Below, in pieces: positions 56,295 through 64,000 of a DNA stretch of 64,000 bases. The position numbers and the translations under genes are program-made. Location: positions 248,001 through 312,000 of the forward strand of contig QKWM01000001.1 of NCBI GenBank assembly GCA_003248315.1, written 5' to 3'. The notes below the pieces were generated by a model. The model searched no databases and had not been told where the DNA came from. It saw nothing but the letters and a program-made list of their open reading frames with translations. The DNA is from Streptomyces sp. SW4 (GTDB lineage Bacteria; Actinomycetota; Actinomycetes; Streptomycetales; Streptomycetaceae). Position 1 is the first letter of the stretch. Each line of letters starts with the position of its first letter.

Positions 56295-56830
56295 TCAGCT
56301 CACGCAGCCCACATGGGCCAGCGCCTGCTTGAGCAGCACCCCGTGGCCGCCCGGCATCTCGCTCTGCACCGCCGGCGACAGGGCCTCCTGCGGGCTGAAC
56401 CAGACCAGGTCGAGGGCGTCCTGCCGGGGCCGGCAGTCGCCGGTGACCGGGACGACGTAGGCGAGGGACACCGCGTGCTGGCGCGGGTCGTGGTACGGCG
56501 TCACGCCCTGCGTCGGGAAGTACTCGGCCACCGTGAACGGCTGGAGCGAGGCCGGGACGCGGGGAGCGCCACCGGGCCGAGGTCCTTCTCCAGGTGGCGC
56601 AGCAGGGCGTCGCGGACCCGCTCGTGGTGCAGCACCCGGCCGGAGACCAGCGTCCGGCTGACCGTGCCGTCGGGACCGATGCGCAGCAGCAGGCCGACGC
56701 TGGTGACCTCACCGCTGTCGTCCACCCGCACCGGCACGGCCTCGACGTACAGGACGGGCATGCGGGCGCGCACGAGTTCGAGTTCGTCGGTCGTCAGCCA
56801 ACCCGGCGTGGTTTCGGTCATGTCAGACAT
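56295..56830 (-). CDS. NUDIX-like protein, DUF4916 type (one frameshift)
   Basis: The sequence is WLTTDELELVRARMPVLYVE, then AVPVRVDDSGEVTSVGLLLR, SGRVLHHERVRDALLRHLEK and VTPYHDPRQHAVSLAYVVPV. This is a divergent NUDIX-type fold annotated DUF4916 in actinomycetes; the classical REx2EExGU box is not obvious, so hydrolase activity is doubtful. One C is lost near 56560; repaired length is 178 aa. It starts 7 nt after the amidohydrolase stop and is the last gene of the operon. Confidence 0.72.
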
Positions 56831-56837
56831 CGCTTGA

Positions 56838-58070
56838 TCATACTTTCGGCGTCGGTCGGTTCCTGTGTGGCGCTCCGGAGACGGTGAGCCCCTCCGGCCG
56901 GTCATCCGTCGTCCGCGGGCCGCCCGGCAGCCCGTACACGCGCAGCCCGTTGTCCCGTCCCGCCCACCGGGCGAGGCGTACGGCGTCCGGCGGGGACATC
57001 TCGTCGGCCGCCACCCGCTCCCGCAGCAGGCCGCCCAGCCCCTGCCGGAAGGCCAGCGCCCCGAGGTGGTGGAACTCGGCCAGGCCGTAGGCGTCGGAGC
57101 TGTACAGCAGCTTGCGGAACGGGGTGATCTCCAGGGCCTCCGCGAGGACGGCGCCGGCGCGGGCCGGGCCCACGTGGTGCAGGGTGAGGCCCACGTCGAG
57201 ATGGACCTGTTCGAAGACCGCGGTCAGGTAGGCGGCCTGCCGCTGGTACGGCCAGCAGTGCAGCAGCAGGACGGGGACCGTGCCGGCGGTCAGCCGCAGC
57301 CAGTCGGTCAGCAGGCTCGGGTCCGCCTTGTGCAGGTGCAGGTCGGCGTCGCCGAACCCGGTGTGCAGCTGGAGGGGCAGGCCGAGGTCGACGGCGGTCC
57401 ACAGCAGGTGCCGGACGAGCACCGGATCGGCGAGCCGGCCGCCGCGCCCGAGCCAGCGCCGGGCCGCCTGGGTGACCTCGCCCGGTGCCGGCCGGGCCGG
57501 GTCCAGGTCGAACCCGGTGCGGTACGCGGCCACCGACTTCACCCCGACCACGCCGGGCCGCCGTACCGCCGCCTCGGCCGCGGCGCCGAACGCCTCGGCG
57601 TACGCGTCCGGCTCGACGCCCCGGGCCGCCACCGCCTCCGCCACGCTCTCCAGCCGTACGACCTCGTACCCGGCCGCGCCCGCGGCCGACGCCAGCTCGC
57701 GCGGGGTGGTGACCGCGTCCGGGCGTAGCCCGTGTCGACGCAGAAGACGCCCGCCCCTGCCGCCGCGAGGAACCGCCGGTTCACCTCGGCGGCCCCAGCT
57801 CCGCCCGCCGGGCCAGGTAGACGTCGGGCGGTGCGTGCCGGGCAGGTCCAGCAGCGGTGCGCAGTGCCGGCGGACGGCGAGACCGACGGGCGTGTCGAAC
57901 GGGGAGACGCCGGGCCAGGCCTCGCCCTCGGTGAGCAGCGCCTCGAATCCCGGCCGGTCCAGGTCCGCGGTGACGGCGCCGTGGCAGTGGTGGTCGACCA
58001 GCTCCAGTGCGGCCAGCGCCTCGTCGATGGGCCGGCGCCCGTAGCGGACCCACCGGTACGCATGCGCCAC
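56838..58070 (-). CDS. Amidohydrolase, FluG N-domain type (three frameshifts that cancel)
   Basis: The metal-dependent hydrolase core is seen in ALELVDHHCHGAVTADLDRP, LPLQLHTGFGDADLHLHKAD, VPVLLLHCWPYQRQAAYLTA and LLYSSDAYGLAEFHH, which supply the His and Asp ligands. Between 57722 and 57836 the frame is left and regained through three one-base losses: HAPPDVYLARRAELG and EVNRRFLAAAGAGVFCVDTG lie in other phases. Because three losses sum to one codon the literal reading stays open. Repaired length is 411 aa. The start is GTG 58070 after GGAGAG. Directly upstream lies a glutamine-synthetase-like gene, the pairing found fused in FluG. Confidence 0.82.
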   Translation of the reverse strand: MAHAYRWVRYGRRPIDEALAALELVDHHCHGAVTADLDRPGFEALLTEGEAWPGVSPFDTPVGLAVRRHCAPLLDLPGTHRPTSTWPGGRSWGRRGEPAVPRGGRGGRLLRRHGLRPDAVTTPRELASAAGAAGYEVVRLESVAEAVAARGVEPDAYAEAFGAAAEAAVRRPGVVGVKSVAAYRTGFDLDPARPAPGEVTQAARRWLGRGGRLADPVLVRHLLWTAVDLGLPLQLHTGFGDADLHLHKADPSLLTDWLRLTAGTVPVLLLHCWPYQRQAAYLTAVFEQVHLDVGLTLHHVGPARAGAVLAEALEITPFRKLLYSSDAYGLAEFHHLGALAFRQGLGGLLRERVAADEMSPPDAVRLARWAGRDNGLRVYGLPGGPRTTDDRPEGLTVSGAPHRNRPTPKV

Positions 58071-58088
58071 CCGCTCTCCGCAGACCCA

Positions 58089-58214
58089 CCGTCAGGCGTC
58101 CGCGCTCCGTCTTCGGGAGTTCCGCCGTCAGGCATCCGTGCTCCGTTCCCGGGAGTTCCGCCGTCAGGCATCCGTGCTCCGTTCCCGGGAGTTCCGCCGT
58201 CAGGCATCCGCGGG
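58089..58214. repeat. 36-bp tandem repeat between the synthetase and amidohydrolase genes
   Basis: Units start at 58089, 58125 and 58161, with half of a fourth at 58197. Each begins CCGTCAGGCRTCCG and ends GGGAGTTCCG; the second and third are identical. Being 12 codons long, the repeat stays in phase and on the minus strand would encode MPDGGTPGNGAR repeats. It fills most of the gap between two genes of one operon. Confidence 0.85.
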
Positions 58215-58221
58215 CCCGCCC

Positions 58222-59624
58222 TCAGTAGACCCACCGGTAGGCATCCGCCACCTGTGCGTCGTCCAGTCCCGGACGGCCTCGATCTCCCCGCGCCGTACGG
58301 CGATCACCGCGTCGGCCAGGACCGGACCCAGCGCGGCGCGCAGCACCGGGTCCGCCCGGAACTCCTCGACGGACTCCGCCAGGGACTGGGGCAGCCGCCG
58401 CACGCCCCGGGCCGCGGCCGGCTCCGGCGCGAGGCCGGCCGGGTCGCCGGTGGTCTCCTCGGGCAGCCGGGCGGACGAGGCCAGCCCGTCGAGGCCGGCG
58501 GCGATCAGCGCGGCCAGGGCCAGATACGGGTTCGCGGCCAGGTCGACGGGCTTGACCTCCAGGTTCGCCGCCCGGTCGCGCACGCCCGCGGTGCCGGTCA
58601 CGACGCGCAGCGCGGCCTCGCGTGTCTCCCGGCCCCACGCCGTGAACACCCCGGCCCACTGCGACGGCCGCAGCCGCAGACGGCTGGCCGGGCTCGGCGC
58701 GGTGACGGCGGTGAGCGCCGGGAGCCGGGCGAGGATCCCGGCCGCGAACGCCTCGGCCCCGGCCGTCATGCCGTGCCGGCCCTCGCCGCCGGCGTGCAGG
58801 TTCCGGCCGTCCCGCCAGGCGGACAGGTGGACGTGGCCGCCGTTGCCGACGCCCTGCGCGGACACCGCCGGGGAGAAGGACACCCGCAGCCCGTGCCGCC
58901 GGGCCACCGCACGGACGGTCTGCCGCACCAGCACGCTGCGGTCGGCCGCCGCCACCGGGTCCAGCGCGCCCACCGACACCTCGAACTGCCCGGGCGCGTA
59001 CTCCGGGTGGAACTGCTCGACGTCCACGCCCTGCGCCGCGAGGGCCGCCAGCAGGTCGGCGGCGCAGTCGCCGAACGCGACCTGCCGGGCGGCGCCGTAG
59101 GCCGGGCCCTCGGCGGCGGGCGCGAACGCCCCGCCGGGGGCGTCCTCGCGGCCCACCGCCCACTCGATCTCGATGGCGGCCCGGAACGTGATGCCGTGCC
59201 GCTCCGCGGTCTCCCGCACGATCCGGCGCAGCACGGACCGGCCGCACCCGGGGTGGGGCTCGCCCTCCTGCGTGATCCGGTCGACCGGTGCCCACGCCCA
59301 GCCCGGCTGCGCGGCCAGCGCCACCAGACCGTCGAGGTCGGGGTACAGGCGCAGGTCCCCGTCGGGCGAGCCAAGGACGTCCGTGGTCACGATCGCGTCG
59401 TTCGCCAGGAACGTGTCGAACACCGGGGACATGCCGACGCCCCAGGCCGCGGCCCGGGCCAGTTTCGCCGTCGGGACCGTCTTCACCCGGCCGACGCCCG
59501 CGGTGTCGACGTAGGCCAGGACGATCCCGTGCACGCCCCGCCCGGCCAGTTCCCCGGCGAGCGCGGTGGCCCGCTCGACGTCACCGGGGCGCCCGCCGGG
59601 CACGGGATCGGCGAGGGTGGTCAC
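58222..59624 (-). CDS. Glutamine synthetase family protein (gamma-glutamyl-ligase type; one frameshift)
   Basis: Glutamine-synthetase residues are present: AAIEIEW for the metal Glu pair, EYAPGQFEVSVG, NGGHVHLSAW for the ATP/metal His, and SPASRLRLRPSQWAGVF with GRETREAALRV. It is 467 aa after repair of one base near 58262, where the tail becomes DDAQVADAYRWVY. The divergence from housekeeping GlnA and the amidohydrolase partner point to a ligase joining glutamate to another amine, as in GlnA-like and FluG enzymes. ATG 59624 is 15 nt after the methyltransferase stop. Confidence 0.85.
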
Positions 59625-59639
59625 ACGGCCTCCCGGGGG

Positions 59640-60451
59640 TCAGGGCTTGACGGCCACCGCGCCGAACTGCGGTACGGCGGCGGGGGAGCCGGGCTCCGCC
59701 CGCCACCGCGAGCAGGAGACGAGCCCGGGTTCGACGAGGTCGAGTCCCTCGAAGAACGCGGCGATCTCCTCCGGCCGCGCGCGGTGATCGGCGGGGTGGC
59801 GTTCTCGTTCCAGAACCGCATGGCCGGGATCTGGCCCTCGCCGCCGAGGCCGGGGTCGTGCGTGGGGTGGGTGAGGGCGAGGTAACTGCCGGAGGGGACC
59901 GCGGACATGACGCCGCGCACGATCTCGCGGGCCTTGTCGTCGTCCAGGACGAAGTTGAGGATGCCGAGCATCATCACGGCGACCGGCCTGCCGAAGTCGA
60001 GGGTCCGCCCGGCGCGTTCCAGGATGGCGGCCGGGTCGTGCACGTCGGCGTCGATGTAGTCGGTGGCGCCCTCGCGGGTGCCGGTCAGCAGGGTGCGCGC
60101 GTGGGCGAGCACGATCGGGTCGTTGTCGACGTACACGATCCGGGCGTCGGGGGCGATGCGCTGCGCTATCTCGTGGGTGTTGTCGGCGGTCGGCAGCCCG
60201 GTGCCGATGTCGAGGAACTGCCGGATCCCGCGCTCCTCGGCGAGGAACCGGACGGCCCGGCCCAGGAACCAGCGGTCGGCGCGGGCGACCTCCCGGATGA
60301 CCGGGAACATGCCGGCGACGTGCTCGCCGACCCGCTGGTCGACCTCGTAGTTGTCCTTGCCGCCGATCCAGTAGTTCCACACGCGCGCGTTGTGCGCCAC
60401 ACCGGTGTTCAGCCTGGGGGACCCGCTCGTCGGGGTGTGGCCCTCGCTCAC
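59640..60451 (-). CDS. SAM-dependent methyltransferase of the streptomycete DUF574 type (one frameshift)
   Basis: Family landmarks are LNTGVAHNARVWNYWIGGKD at the start, QFLDIGTGLPTADNTHEIAQ for the SAM-binding motif I, VYVDNDPIVLAHARTLL and VMMLGILNFVLDD. These proteins are very numerous in Streptomyces and their substrates are unknown. One base is lost near 59783; repaired length is 270 aa. The start GTG 60451 has AAGGAG 9-10 nt upstream. It precedes the glutamine-synthetase-like gene closely enough to share its transcript. Confidence 0.88.
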
Positions 60452-60757
60452 GTCCGCAGCTCCTTCGTGCCCGTTCCGTCGTCGCCGCCCATTGTGCCGC
60501 CGGATGATCACCGTGTCCGGGGAACGCGGAATCGCGCCCCGGCACCGGGGGCCGTGCGGGGCGGTCGGTCCGGGTTCGTCGGCTGCGGGGCGGGCGTCCG
60601 GCCGGCCAGGACGCCCCGGAGGCGCCGGGCGCCCGGCTTCGTGGCCTGGGCGGGGTTGCCGGCGGCCTCGCCCCGCACGGTCACGTGCACGCCCTCGCGG
60701 GCGTCCCCGGCGGCCGGGCACCGACGCCGCGGTGATGCCCCTGTGGTGCCCCGTGGG
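60452..60757. other. 305-bp gap
   Basis: GC-rich sequence without a supported gene, RNA or clear terminator. It holds the promoter region of the methyltransferase operon and the 3' end region of the endonuclease gene. Confidence 0.35.
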
Positions 60758-61404
60758 TCAGCCCGCCCGCTGCCGGGTCTCCTCCGCCACGTCCTTGTCC
60801 AGGGCCGCCCGGACCAGCGCCGCCGCGAGGACGGCCGGCCCGGTCCGGCCGGCCGCCGCGACGAGCCGGTCGGGGTCCTTCGGCAGGCCGAGCCGCTCCG
60901 CGCCCTCCAGCGCCTTGCGGTCCAGGTAGGGGGCGGCCTCCGGCCACACGTCCTGGACCTCGCGCAGGAAGATGTCGGCGCCGGCCGGGCCCATGCCGGG
61001 GAACTCCTGGAGCAGCCGGCGCAGTGCGCCGGTGTCGCCGTCCGCCTCCGCGCGCAGCCGGCGCAGGTCTCCGCCCCACCGTTCGTCCAGCAGCCCGGCG
61101 GCCTCGCCGAGCTGGGTCGCGGTGCGTTCGTCGTAGCGCCGGTAGCCGCCCCGGCCCAGCGCGTCGACCCGCTCCTGCCAGTCGGCCCCGGCCATCCGGC
61201 GCGGGTCGCTCAGCCCGCGTCCTGGAGGGCGCGGGCGGTGGCCACCGCGACCGAGCCGCGGATGCGGGCGCTGAGCAGATGGGCCAGCACCAGCAGCCGG
61301 TACAGCGGCTGCGGGGTGTCCTTCAGCCGGATGCCCGCCTCCTCGGCGTACGTCCGGCCGTGTGTGTCCAGGAGCTCCCGCAGGACGCGCTCGTCGCGGT
61401 CCAC
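60758..61404 (-). CDS. HhH-GPD superfamily endonuclease-like protein (one frameshift)
   Basis: The repaired protein (215 aa) reads PQPLYRLLVLAHLLSARIRG, ATARALQDAGLSDPRRMAGA, then the hairpin-helix region LQEFPGMGPAGADIFLREVQ and YLDRKALEGAERLGLPKD. FPGMGPAGADIFLREVQ is the HhH-GPD helix-hairpin-helix with its following helix, as in endonuclease III relatives, though the catalytic Lys is replaced and no 4Fe-4S Cys set is present. One G is lost near 61215. The start GTG 61404 is 11 nt after the DUF3140 stop. Probably DNA-repair related; activity uncertain. Confidence 0.75.
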
Positions 61405-61415
61405 GGCCCGTGTCC

Positions 61416-61747
61416 CTACGCCTTCAGCGGGTCGTGCCCGAGCGTCATCAGGCGGTGCCTGCGGCGGGTGCTCTCGGCCTCGGGCTCGTTCTCCACGTCC
61501 GTCTGCGCGGTCACCGAGTCCACGACCTTGCGCATCACCTTCAGGTCGTCCTCCGTCAGGTCGGTGCGCCGTTTCTGCAGGATGGCCAGGACGTGCCGGC
61601 CGGTGGGCGAACCCGCCTCCTCCGGCAGGGGTTCCGTCCGCTCGTCCGCGTCGCGCACCCGCAGCCACGCGGCCAGCTCGGCGGAGGTCATGTTCACCAC
61701 GCGGTGGAAGTCCTCCACAGCGCGTCGAGTTCGAGGGCGTCGGCCAT
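61416..61747 (-). CDS. DUF3140 family protein (one frameshift)
   Basis: The repaired 110-residue protein begins MADALELDALWEDFHRVVNM, then TSAELAAWLRVRDADERTEP, GSPTGRHVLAILQKRRTDLT and EDDLKVMRKVVDSVTAQTD. This is a small actinobacterial family often found beside DNA-repair or stress genes. One base is lost near 61719, right at the Trp-Glu junction. ATG 61747 lies 41 nt past the dps stop, so the three genes dps, DUF3140 and endonuclease could be one transcript. Confidence 0.8.
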
Positions 61748-61788
61748 GAGGTGCCCCATTCGTCGTGTGTCGTGCGTACGGCCCCGGG

Positions 61789-62271
61789 TCAGTCCTCGCG
61801 GGGCCAGTTCTCCGCGTCGAACATCCAGCGCTGCTTCTCCAGGTCGGCGGTGATGGAGATCAGCAGGTCCTGGGTGACCGGGTCGGCCTTCTCGGTGGCC
61901 TCGATCCGCTCGCGCAGCCGGGCGACGGCGGCCTCCAGGCTCTCCACCATCAGCGCGACGACGTCGCCGTCGCGGACCCAGCCCTCCTTCGCGCCGGGCA
62001 GCGTGAACGTCGACGCGATCGTCTCCGGGCGGCCGTCGGCCGGCATGCCGAGGGCGGCCGAGCGCTCCGCGACCGTGTCCGCGTACGACCGGGCCGTGGC
62101 GACGACCTCGTCGAGCTGGAGGTGGATCGAGCGGAAACGCGGTCCGACGATGTTCCAGTGCACCTGCTTACCGATCAGGGAGAGCCCCAGGAGGTCCACG
62201 AGCGTGCCCTGCAGCGCGTCCCCGGTCACCTGGCGGGCCGACTCCGGAATCGTGCTCTTCACGACAGTCAT
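61789..62271 (-). CDS. dps: Dps-family DNA-binding ferritin-like protein
   Basis: The frame is intact (160 aa). The ferroxidase ligands at the dimer interface are in GKQVHWNIVGPRFRSIHLQL and DEVV (the two His plus Asp and Glu). The four-helix bundle continues with VALMVESLEAAVARLRERIE and DLLISITADLEKQRWMFDAE. Dps shells store iron, remove peroxide and protect DNA. AAGGAGAAG precedes ATG 62271. No long basic tail, so DNA binding may depend on other charges. DUF3140 and the endonuclease gene follow it. Confidence 0.92.
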   Translation of the reverse strand: MTVVKSTIPESARQVTGDALQGTLVDLLGLSLIGKQVHWNIVGPRFRSIHLQLDEVVATARSYADTVAERSAALGMPADGRPETIASTFTLPGAKEGWVRDGDVVALMVESLEAAVARLRERIEATEKADPVTQDLLISITADLEKQRWMFDAENWPRED

Positions 62272-62305
62272 ACGGTGCTTCTCCTTGCGCCATCGTCCAT
62301 GGGGA

Positions 62306-62352
62306 GGAGCGGCGCCGCGCGGTCGGTCGGGGCAGCGCGGCGCGGCCGCTCC
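62306..62352 (-). terminator. Possible terminator after the alpha/beta hydrolase gene
   Basis: GGAGCGGCGCCGCGC (62306-62320) pairs with GCGCGGCGCGGCCGCTCC (62335-62352) with a 3-nt bulge around a 14-nt loop, about 40 nt past the minus-strand stop codon. Confidence 0.45.
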
Positions 62353-62391
62353 GCGACCACGGGTGCCCCGGCAGTACCAGGGCAAACGCCG

Positions 62392-63199
62392 TCAGCTCGG
62401 CAGGACACCGGCCAGGAAGCGGGTGAGGTCGGCGTGGACCTCGGCCCGGTTGGTCTCCAGGAAGACCTCGTGCCGGGCGCCCGGGTAGATCCGCTCGGTC
62501 AGGTTCCCGGCGCCGAGGCGCTCGACGCCGGGGCGGCTGCCGGAGAGCGGGACCAGCCGGTCGTCGTCGCCGTGCAGCCACAGCACCGGGAGCCCGCCGG
62601 CGTCGCCGCCGGCCGCGACGGCGTCGAGCGTGCGGACGAAGGCCTCCACCGTCGGCCGCTTCATCGGCCCGTGCCACACCAGCGGGTCGGCCGCGTACGC
62701 GGCCCCGACCGCCGGGTCGCGCGACAGCGAGGACGGGCTGATGGGGGTGTCGGGGATCTCGTCGAGGGCGAGCAGCCGCCGCGGCAGGTACCAGTCGCCG
62801 ATGACCGGCCCGGACAGCACCAGCGCGGCCAGCTCCCGGGATGGCGCTGGACGTACCGGGAGGCGATCAGGCCGCCCATCGAGTGCCCGATCATCACCAC
62901 GGGCAGCCCGGGTGGGCGGCCCGGGCCAGCCGGGCCACGCCGTGCACGTCGGCGACCACGTCCTCGAAGTCCTCGATCAGCACCCGCTCGCCGTCGGACT
63001 TCCCGTGCCCGGCGTGATCCGGTCCGTACACGGCGGCGCCCTCGGCGACCAGGACGTCCGCCACCTCCTCGTACCGGCCGATGTGCTCGCCGTAGCCGTG
63101 CACCAGCAGCGCCACCCAGCGGGGCGGGGCGCCGTGCCACTCGCGGACGGTGATCCTGCCGTGCGTTCCCGTCAGGACGTGTTCGCGGGCCTCGGCCAT
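62392..63199 (-). CDS. Alpha/beta hydrolase, monoacylglycerol lipase-like (two frameshifts)
   Basis: The fold is that of serine hydrolases: VALLVHGYGEHIGRYEEVAD, YGPDHAGHGKSDGERVLIED, the nucleophile elbow MIGHSMGGLIASRYVQ, LWLHGDDDRLVPLSGS with the Asp, and YPGARHEVFLETNRAEVHAD with the His. This matches the monoglyceride lipase/lysophospholipase subfamily. Losses near 62838 and 62909 need one base each; repaired length is 269 aa from ATG 63199. It acts on an acylglycerol or related ester in the cytoplasm; the divergent thiolase suggests fatty-acid use. Confidence 0.85.
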
Positions 63200-63273
63200 G
63201 CTTCCTCCAGCTGCGTCGGTGCAGGTCCTCGGGGGATCTTCCCAGTGGGGCGGCCGGAGGTCTATAGTCCAAA

Positions 63274-63288
63274 ACTAGCAGTGCTAAT
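63274..63288. promoter_or_regulatory. Candidate operator in the divergent hydrolase/thiolase region
   Basis: TAGCAGTGCTA (63276-63286) is a perfect palindrome around a central G, lying near a TATAGT (63263-63268) that could be a -10 element, in the 175-bp region between two divergent lipid-metabolism genes. TAGCA/TGCTA half-sites resemble operators of TetR-type fatty-acid-catabolism regulators (from memory). No such regulator gene is in this part of the window. Confidence 0.5.
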
Positions 63289-63374
63289 TATGGGGAGCGC
63301 TGCGCAGGCTCGTGGAGGTCCGCCCGGCGACACGACCCGCCGGCGACCGAGCGACAACGGTCAGGAGATCCTTC

Positions 63375-64000
63375 GTGCGTCCCGTCCACTTCGCGGCCGC
63401 CCGCCGCACCCCGATCGGCAAGCTCCGCGGCGCCCTGTCCTCCGTGCGGCCCGACGACCTCGCCGCCGCCGTGATCCGGGGCCTGGTCGCCGACGTCCCC
63501 GCCCTCGACCCCGCCCACATCGACGACGTGTACTGGGGCGCCGCCAACCAGGCGGGCGAGGACAACCGCAACGTCGCCCGCATGGCGGCCCTGCTGGCCG
63601 GCCTGCCCGAGTCCGTGCCCGGCGCCACGGTCAACCGGCTGTGCGCCTCCGGCCTGGAGGCCGTCACCGCCGCCGCCCGCACCATCGCCGCCGGAGAGGC
63701 CGACGTCGTGCTCGCGGGCGGCTCCGAGTCGATGAGCCGCGCCCCCTTCGTCCTGCCCCGCCCCGACGAGGCCCTGCCGCACCGCATCGAGACCGCCGAC
63801 ACCCGGCTCGGCTGGCGCCTGGTGAACCCGGCCATGAAGGACCTGCACGGCCTGCTCTCCATGGGCGAGACCGCGGAGGAGGTCGCCGAGCGGTACGGCA
63901 TCGCGCGCGACCGCCAGGACGCGTTCGCGCTGCGCAGCCACCGCCTGGCCGCCGAGGCCCGCAAGAACGGCCGCTTCGACGACGAACTGCTCCCCGTCGA
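63375..64000 (+). CDS. Acetyl-CoA C-acyltransferase (thiolase), N-terminal part
   Basis: The gene runs off the end of the window; about 208 residues are visible and in frame. It starts at GTG 63375 with AGGAG 7 nt upstream (63363-63367). The N-terminus RTPIGKLRGALSSVRPDDLA and the nucleophile region VNRLCASGLEAVTAAARTIA identify a thiolase, and GGSESMSRAPFVLPR follows. The chain is similar to PcaF/FadA-type 3-ketoacyl-CoA thiolases, which cleave 3-ketoacyl-CoA. The C-terminal half with the second catalytic Cys is not in view. A palindromic site lies upstream. Confidence 0.88.
   Translation, partial: MRPVHFAAARRTPIGKLRGALSSVRPDDLAAAVIRGLVADVPALDPAHIDDVYWGAANQAGEDNRNVARMAALLAGLPESVPGATVNRLCASGLEAVTAAARTIAAGEADVVLAGGSESMSRAPFVLPRPDEALPHRIETADTRLGWRLVNPAMKDLHGLLSMGETAEEVAERYGIARDRQDAFALRSHRLAAEARKNGRFDDELLPV

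Noticed and set aside
58089..58214. CRISPR array
   Set aside because: The 36-bp units are directly adjacent with no spacers, and no cas gene is near. The same holds for the 20-bp and 24-bp repeats.

Overview
The window is a piece of a high-GC actinomycete chromosome, almost certainly a Streptomyces or a very close relative. The signs are G/C-rich third codon positions, a hopanoid gene cluster in the order known from Streptomyces, a conservon (histidine-kinase-like, roadblock, DUF742 and GTPase genes), a ydaO-type leader in front of a LysM/M23 peptidase, and streptomycete small-protein families.

An important property of this sequence is that about two thirds of its genes are interrupted by single-base deletions, nearly always one G or C lost from a GC-rich run or doublet. 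I infer roughly 65 such sites. In almost every case, adding one base per site restores a full-length conserved protein whose total length divides by three. The tRNA-Pro gene also lacks one G in its anticodon loop. I read these as sequencing or assembly errors, not pseudogenes, and annotate each gene as one CDS with the break positions given.

Layout: 1-3734 (+) is the end of a cell-surface glycopolymer operon (glycerol-phosphate-dehydrogenase-like enzyme, CDP-alcohol phosphotransferase, GT2 glycosyltransferase, Wzm/TagG-type permease, Wzt/TagH-type ATPase), closed by a terminator. 4099-16981 (+) is a complete hopanoid operon: hpnC, hpnD, a tiny gene, hpnE, a polyprenyl diphosphate synthase, shc, hpnG, hpnH, extra copies of ispG and dxs, and hpnO. 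An XRE-cupin regulator behind two matching palindromes and a 39-residue membrane protein follow (17068-17806). 17923-28324 holds a tyrosine phosphatase, a c-di-AMP riboswitch with its LysM-M23 peptidase, an SGNH hydrolase, a TetR/AhpD pair, two secreted proteins, a two-component system and a NarK-type transporter. 28798-32701 is a conservon plus a GAF protein. 32940-36788 holds tdh-kbl, a LysR regulator and a GNAT.

36.8-43.4 kb is an accessory island. It contains two nested IS5-like elements, each with its own inverted repeats and 3-bp target duplication. In both, a non-transposase gene (SUKH-like in the outer, RCC1-repeat in the inner) lies co-oriented behind the transposase and inside the outermost inverted repeat. 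Small membrane, lipoprotein and unknown genes fill the rest of the island.

43.4-56.2 kb carries a YjbR-like protein, an MFS exporter and a sugar-acid-type catabolic region: split transketolase, a tRNA-Pro, a KdgK-like kinase, an RraA-like aldolase, an ACS-family MFS, two LysR regulators, a Tat-signal enolase-superfamily dehydratase, a cupin and an SDR. 56.3-60.5 kb is an operon of methyltransferase, glutamine-synthetase-like enzyme, amidohydrolase and NUDIX-like protein. The end holds an HhH endonuclease, DUF3140, Dps, a lipase-like hydrolase and the start of a thiolase.
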